Assembly (NCBI GenBank): GCA_027488395.1
Contig: JAIYBT010000015.1
Coordinates: forward strand, 1 to 64,000
Length of the DNA stretch: 64,000 nt
Direction: 5' to 3'
Source of the DNA: Methylophilaceae bacterium
GTDB taxonomy: Bacteria; Pseudomonadota; Gammaproteobacteria; Burkholderiales; Methylophilaceae
The notes beneath the pieces were generated by a model. The model had not been told where the DNA came from, did not search any database, and was given only the letters and a program-made list of their open reading frames with translations. Position 1 is the first letter of the stretch. Each line of letters opens with the position of its first letter. Position numbers and translations under genes: made by a program. Below are positions 60,536 to 64,000 of the stretch, piece by piece.

Positions 60536-61297
60536 CTAAGGGCTGACAGGTTTTAGACCGCAAATCGACAGTAGCTGTTTTTCGAGCTGTTTAAATTGCC
60601 CTCCGTTGCCAGTAGCAAAGGCATAGGGATTGCTGCTCAAATACTGGTTGTATGTCACTTGGCGCAAGGTGTATTGCTTGGATATGCCTTGCGTGCGACA
60701 TTCGCACGCTTGGGTTACGTTATCAGCACTAAATTGTTGTGCGCAAGCCGTGTTTAAACGGGTGACCTCAGCGGCACTCCAAGCGGCAACCGCTTGTGTT
60801 TGTTGGTCAGCGCGCGCTTGCGTGAGCATGGCATACATCAGTTCGACACTGGCACGCAATTTACCCAGTTCTGCCGTTTGCAACTCTTCTTTGGCTTTTG
60901 GTTGGATGTGTTGCGCATCCACATTCAATACCGCTTCTAATTGCGTCTGGGCAGGAATCGCATAGCCTTGTGCCGCCAACATAATTTGTTTGGCAGGTTG
61001 CGCGTCTAAAAGGGCTTGCGCTTCGGCAATGTCACTCGCAGGTAAGTTAAGAACCCACTTTGCCTGACAAGGCTCTGCTTGAACTAGCTGCATATGCCCG
61101 ATGATCAATTGATCACTGACAGCATCGGCAAACGCTGGCGGAATCCGTTGCGTCATATAACTGATTTCACGCTCGGCTAGCGTTTTGAGGGCACCAGCAT
61201 CTAAACATGCATGTGCCGTTGGTAGCGCACTCATCAAGCACAAAGCCAATAGCCAACGTAGGTTTAGGTGGTTCAAGCGGTTTAAAGCGTTTTGCAT
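60536..61297 (-). CDS. Uncharacterised secreted protein
   Basis: The ATG at 61297 (AACAGGAGCTTATCC upstream) opens a signal peptide ending in SALPTAHA before Cys. The mature 225 residues are mainly helical and Gln/Ala-rich, with a cysteine group near the end: NTACAQQF, ACECRTQG and SICGLKP. No known domain is recognised. It is on the same strand as pqqA, which lies 256 bases upstream, and as the GGDEF/EAL gene downstream. The track's extension to 61360 is rejected. Confidence 0.75.
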   Translation of the reverse strand: MQNALNRLNHLNLRWLLALCLMSALPTAHACLDAGALKTLAEREISYMTQRIPPAFADAVSDQLIIGHMQLVQAEPCQAKWVLNLPASDIAEAQALLDAQPAKQIMLAAQGYAIPAQTQLEAVLNVDAQHIQPKAKEELQTAELGKLRASVELMYAMLTQARADQQTQAVAAWSAAEVTRLNTACAQQFSADNVTQACECRTQGISKQYTLRQVTYNQYLSSNPYAFATGNGGQFKQLEKQLLSICGLKPVSP

Positions 61298-61410
61298 GGA
61301 TAAGCTCCTGTTAACCCAGCTTTGAACCCATGACAGTGAAAAAGGTTTAGCCATGACCATGATTTATTTAGGGAAATTTAATAAGTGTGTATTAACCAAT
61401 GGTCATGCAC

Positions 61411-61445
61411 GGTGATTGAGACATCACCATAGATGCGCGTCTATG
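61411..61445. repeat. Tandem hairpins between pqqA and the secreted-protein gene
   Basis: GGTGAT-TGAGAC-ATCACC (61411-61428) is followed immediately by CATAGA-TGCGCG-TCTATG (61428-61445). The pair is flanked upstream by another ATGACCATG/TGGTCAT inverted repeat (61353-61406). Purpose unknown. Confidence 0.5.
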
Positions 61446-61513
61446 CTAAGTCATCGCTGTGAACGCACCCTGTTTGAAAACATCTGCGTGACAGTGGCAG
61501 GCGTTAAAATGAC

Positions 61514-61536
61514 AACGGGCGCATATAGCGCCCGTT
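61514..61536 (-). terminator. Strong hairpin behind pqqA
   Basis: A nine-base perfect stem AACGGGCGC/GCGCCCGTT with loop ATATA, 18 bases after the pqqA stop. The T run after it on the minus strand is weak (GTCATTTTAACG), so it may act as an RNA-stabilising structure as much as a terminator. Confidence 0.65.
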
Positions 61537-61553
61537 AAATACATAAGAACAAA

Positions 61554-61625
61554 TTATTTGTTCATTACGTACATCGTTACTTCGAAACCGAAACGCATTT
61601 CAGTAGCAGCTGGTTTTGTCCACAT
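61554..61625 (-). CDS. pqqA: Coenzyme PQQ precursor peptide PqqA
   Basis: Not in the ORF track. ATG at 61625, preceded by AAGGAGAAATCACT. The product MWTKPAATEMRFGFEVTMYV plus MNK is 23 residues, the length and sequence pattern of PqqA, with the Glu and Tyr of E-V-T-M-Y that are cross-linked by PqqE to form pyrroloquinoline quinone. No pqqB, C, D or E gene lies in the window; downstream come a hairpin and an unrelated gene. Methylotrophs often have extra pqqA copies outside the biosynthetic operon. A strong own promoter would have to lie in the 128-base gap after the fusion gene. Confidence 0.93.
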   Translation of the reverse strand: MWTKPAATEMRFGFEVTMYVMNK

Positions 61626-61754
61626 AGTGATTTCTCCTTAATCTTTAAATTCGCTTTAGCTGATTGCTATCACGTGATGTCATATTAAACAGTGACCGCA
61701 AACGTGTCGTGATGAAAACCCGCGACAGTCCTTCATGATTTTCATGAGTATCGA

Positions 61755-64000
61755 CTAATTGCCCGCTAAGCCGCACCATTGCTTGATTTGACGGATTGCA
61801 CGACGCCAGCCTTTACGGCCAATGGTGCGCTTCAGCGTGACTTTAAAATCGTATAGATAAAACGGCCATAACATCGATGCCTGCAAGCGCGTGCCCGACC
61901 CCGCAAGGTAATGTTGCAACACGCGCTTGCGCCCAGACCAGTGCAGTTTATTTAAGGCACGGGTTAAATCTGCCAAGCCCAGCTTGCGTGGCACCCCCTT
62001 AGGATAGGCATGCAACCGTGCCGTATCAATTAAAACAAAGCGTATATCCGTTTCGTGACGTTGCACCAAAATATTGCCGCCCGAAAAATCACGGAAATAA
62101 ATACCTGCGCCATGCATATGCGCGCTAAATCTGGCAAAGGCGCGGTAAAGGGTTTCGTGAGTCACACCCTTAAACTGTTGCGCACCCTGACTAAACGCCA
62201 CAAAGGCCTCTGAAATGGCAAAGTCATGTTGCACAAATTCACAAATATAAAAATTTTTGCGCAACGTTGGGTCATTGCGGTGCTCAAAAAAAGCCACTGG
62301 CATGGCTGTCCCCACACCGCGCCGCATCAATTCCATCGCGCCATTCCAGCTACGTTTGGCTTTGCTGGGTTTTAAGCGATCTAACCATTGTTTATGCCAA
62401 TGCATGGTGATGGGCTGTTTAACGGTCACGCGCCGCTCGGGTTGACGCGGGTCGGGCATCGGCCAAATGGCATTACGCGCATGCCGTAATGCAGCTTGTT
62501 TGCTAGGCGCCTTTAAACGCTCGGGATGCCAAGCTTGCCATAACATGGCTGCCTCAGTGGCATCTTTAGCCAGTAGCATGCCGCGCCACTCACCTTCTTC
62601 TATCGGAAAATAAGTGCGGCCTGCCACATGTTGGTCAATCACCGTTCCAGTCAATGGGGAGTTCACTGGCAAGCACTCGATCACGGTGCCTAACGGCCAT
62701 GTCAGATACATAGGCGACTCTGTCACCAACGCAGCATGCACGATGGGTACGCCATCACGATCAAACAGTTGCGCTTGCGCAAGCGTCTCTGCGCTATACA
62801 GGTGTTTGAGGTGTGCGCATTGACCGTTAATGGTCCATGCGATATGCACCTCACGGTCATGCTGACGTAAATGATGCAACTCTAAGCCCGCTTGGCTGGC
62901 AATCGCCGCCACATACTGCGCACCATTGAGCCAATGCACTACGGTTTTAAACGCAGCAAAGCTCGGGTGTTGTCGATATTGATTGGGCTCGCCATCCGCA
63001 GAGGCATAATAGGCCACGCGCTCTAACGCTGGATAAGTGGCATCGCTTAAACCATCATCAATCAAGCCCTCTCGGTGGCAAATCATCGCCCCCCAATTGG
63101 CCTGTGTCACCGCGCCTGAAGCTGCCAGCAAAGTAAAATAGCGGGTTAAATAGTCTGCTTGTTTTTGCGCACCCGCAGGCAGTTGCCGTTGAATACGGTA
63201 AATCGCCCAAAAAGCCACCGATGACACCAATTTAGGCACACCGCGTTCAGCACCGATTTTTTGCATTAAACGTGCTTTTTTAATCAGGTTATAACGCAGT
63301 GCGCGCGCCCAACGATATTTTAAAATCCTAAAGTCGTATAACTCAGGTTGGATCACACGCTCGACAAACAGATTATTACTGTGCAAATCAGGCAATTGCT
63401 GTTGTTGGCCGAGCAGGTTGAGCACCGTGACATTATATAAAGGCTCAAAATCTTGTAAATTAGGCCCAATCACTGTTAACTGGTGGGCTTTAGCCATGCG
63501 GTAGGCGGTGTCCCAAGCCTGTAAAAATCCCGGTAGGCTGTAGCCTGACCATTTTTTGCGATTGATGGTGTTGCCAATTTCAACCGCCACAATTTGAGCA
63601 GCACATTGGTCGAGCACCGATGACACGAATTGTTGCCAGCCTTGATTTGCCTCAGCGTTTGGCATGCGTTTTGCGTCGGTGAGCGGCTGTACTAAGTGCA
63701 ATACCACTTGGAAATGTTCATGATGCAAGCGCGTTATCAAGCGCGTTTGATGCACACGCGCAGTATCATCGCTGACATCCACCCGCACCCGTTTGACCCC
63801 TAACTGGCGCAATGCCTGCAACACCACCTCATCGATAGCAGGGTCAACGTTGCTCGCCACACAAATACCGATAAAATCGTCGGCGAGACGATGGTTAGGC
63901 GTTGCTAAATGGCTATTGGCTAAACGCAAGCCGCCACCGGCGATATAACGCAGACCTTGCCAAATCACCTGACGGGTTAATAATGAGGGAGATGCGCGCA
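61755..64000 (-). CDS. Glycosidase-like domain fused to Kdo/WaaP-type kinase-like domain (5' end beyond window)
   Basis: The track's start at 63968 is a GTG; the frame stays open upstream to the window edge, so the gene is probably cut at its 5' end. Residues up to about 380 look like a glycoside-hydrolase TIM barrel (IAVEIGNTINRKKWSGYSLPGFLQAW, VIGPNLQDFEP, ATQANWGAMICH). The C-terminal 220 residues are a lipopolysaccharide-kinase-like fold: GVGTAMPVAFFEHR, FYICEFV, YFRDFSGGNILVQ (catalytic Asp and Asn) and FVLIDTARLH (metal Asp). No signal peptide is visible. Likely an envelope polysaccharide enzyme; the substrate is unknown. Confidence 0.75.
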   Translation of the reverse strand, partial: RASPSLLTRQVIWQGLRYIAGGGLRLANSHLATPNHRLADDFIGICVASNVDPAIDEVVLQALRQLGVKRVRVDVSDDTARVHQTRLITRLHHEHFQVVLHLVQPLTDAKRMPNAEANQGWQQFVSSVLDQCAAQIVAVEIGNTINRKKWSGYSLPGFLQAWDTAYRMAKAHQLTVIGPNLQDFEPLYNVTVLNLLGQQQQLPDLHSNNLFVERVIQPELYDFRILKYRWARALRYNLIKKARLMQKIGAERGVPKLVSSVAFWAIYRIQRQLPAGAQKQADYLTRYFTLLAASGAVTQANWGAMICHREGLIDDGLSDATYPALERVAYYASADGEPNQYRQHPSFAAFKTVVHWLNGAQYVAAIASQAGLELHHLRQHDREVHIAWTINGQCAHLKHLYSAETLAQAQLFDRDGVPIVHAALVTESPMYLTWPLGTVIECLPVNSPLTGTVIDQHVAGRTYFPIEEGEWRGMLLAKDATEAAMLWQAWHPERLKAPSKQAALRHARNAIWPMPDPRQPERRVTVKQPITMHWHKQWLDRLKPSKAKRSWNGAMELMRRGVGTAMPVAFFEHRNDPTLRKNFYICEFVQHDFAISEAFVAFSQGAQQFKGVTHETLYRAFARFSAHMHGAGIYFRDFSGGNILVQRHETDIRFVLIDTARLHAYPKGVPRKLGLADLTRALNKLHWSGRKRVLQHYLAGSGTRLQASMLWPFYLYDFKVTLKRTIGRKGWRRAIRQIKQWCGLAGN

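Overview
The window reads as ordinary chromosome of a betaproteobacterium, most likely a methylotroph of the Methylophilaceae. This assignment is inference from three things: conserved betaproteobacterial gene order (cutA-dsbD-tlpA-aroQ-accB-accC-prmA-DUF3426, mreBCD-mrdA-rodA-rlpA-dacA-lipB-lipA, glnA-DUF4124-ntrB-ntrC), the betaproteobacterial type of GshA, and a 23-residue PqqA peptide (precursor of the methanol-dehydrogenase cofactor PQQ). I saw no transposase, integrase, phage gene, CRISPR array or tRNA gene.

Layout. 1-207: leader and strong promoter of an rRNA operon that leaves the window on the left, minus strand. 208-9176: cupin protein, Sua5, a lysozyme-inhibitor-like lipoprotein, ssb, a YajR-like MFS transporter, uvrA, mtgA, aroE and a rhodanese. 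9238-14171: nitrogen control block, with NtrC-type sites and a sigma-54 promoter in front of glnA, followed by ntrB and ntrC. 14168-21754: DUF6445 protein, major porin, degenerate GGDEF protein, mutY, asmA, uppP. 21823-25376: katG and divergent oxyR, with palindromes and a possible 23-aa ORF between them. 25499-32572: DUF3426 protein, prmA, accC, accB, aroQ, tlpA, dsbD, cutA, all on the minus strand. 32590-34087: fxsA and a ferredoxin-reductase fusion. 34171-36336: thiC behind a TPP riboswitch. 36644-36754: gene for a 36-aa secreted Cys/His-rich peptide. 36786-40101: gatCAB. 40226-50259: cell-shape and elongasome genes, then lipoate genes. 50330-52606: gshA, gshB. 52790-57971: DedA protein, ABM protein, periplasmic catalase-like peroxidase with an OhrR-type regulator, then apbE, a NusG-II protein and a Gx transporter. 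57953-64000: GGDEF/EAL sensor, unknown periplasmic protein, orphan pqqA, and a glycosidase-like/Kdo-kinase-like fusion running off the right end.

How the genes fit together. Envelope growth is covered by mreBCD, mrdA, rodA, rlpA, dacA, mtgA and uppP. Redox defence is covered by katG/oxyR, the SrpA-like peroxidase with its OhrR-like regulator, glutathione synthesis, and DsbD/TlpA. Nitrogen assimilation is covered by glnA with ntrBC. The least explained part is the right end: an orphan pqqA between unusual hairpins, next to the glycosidase-kinase fusion. The small peptides at 36644, 24237 and 55648, all missing from the ORF track, are the other items to test.
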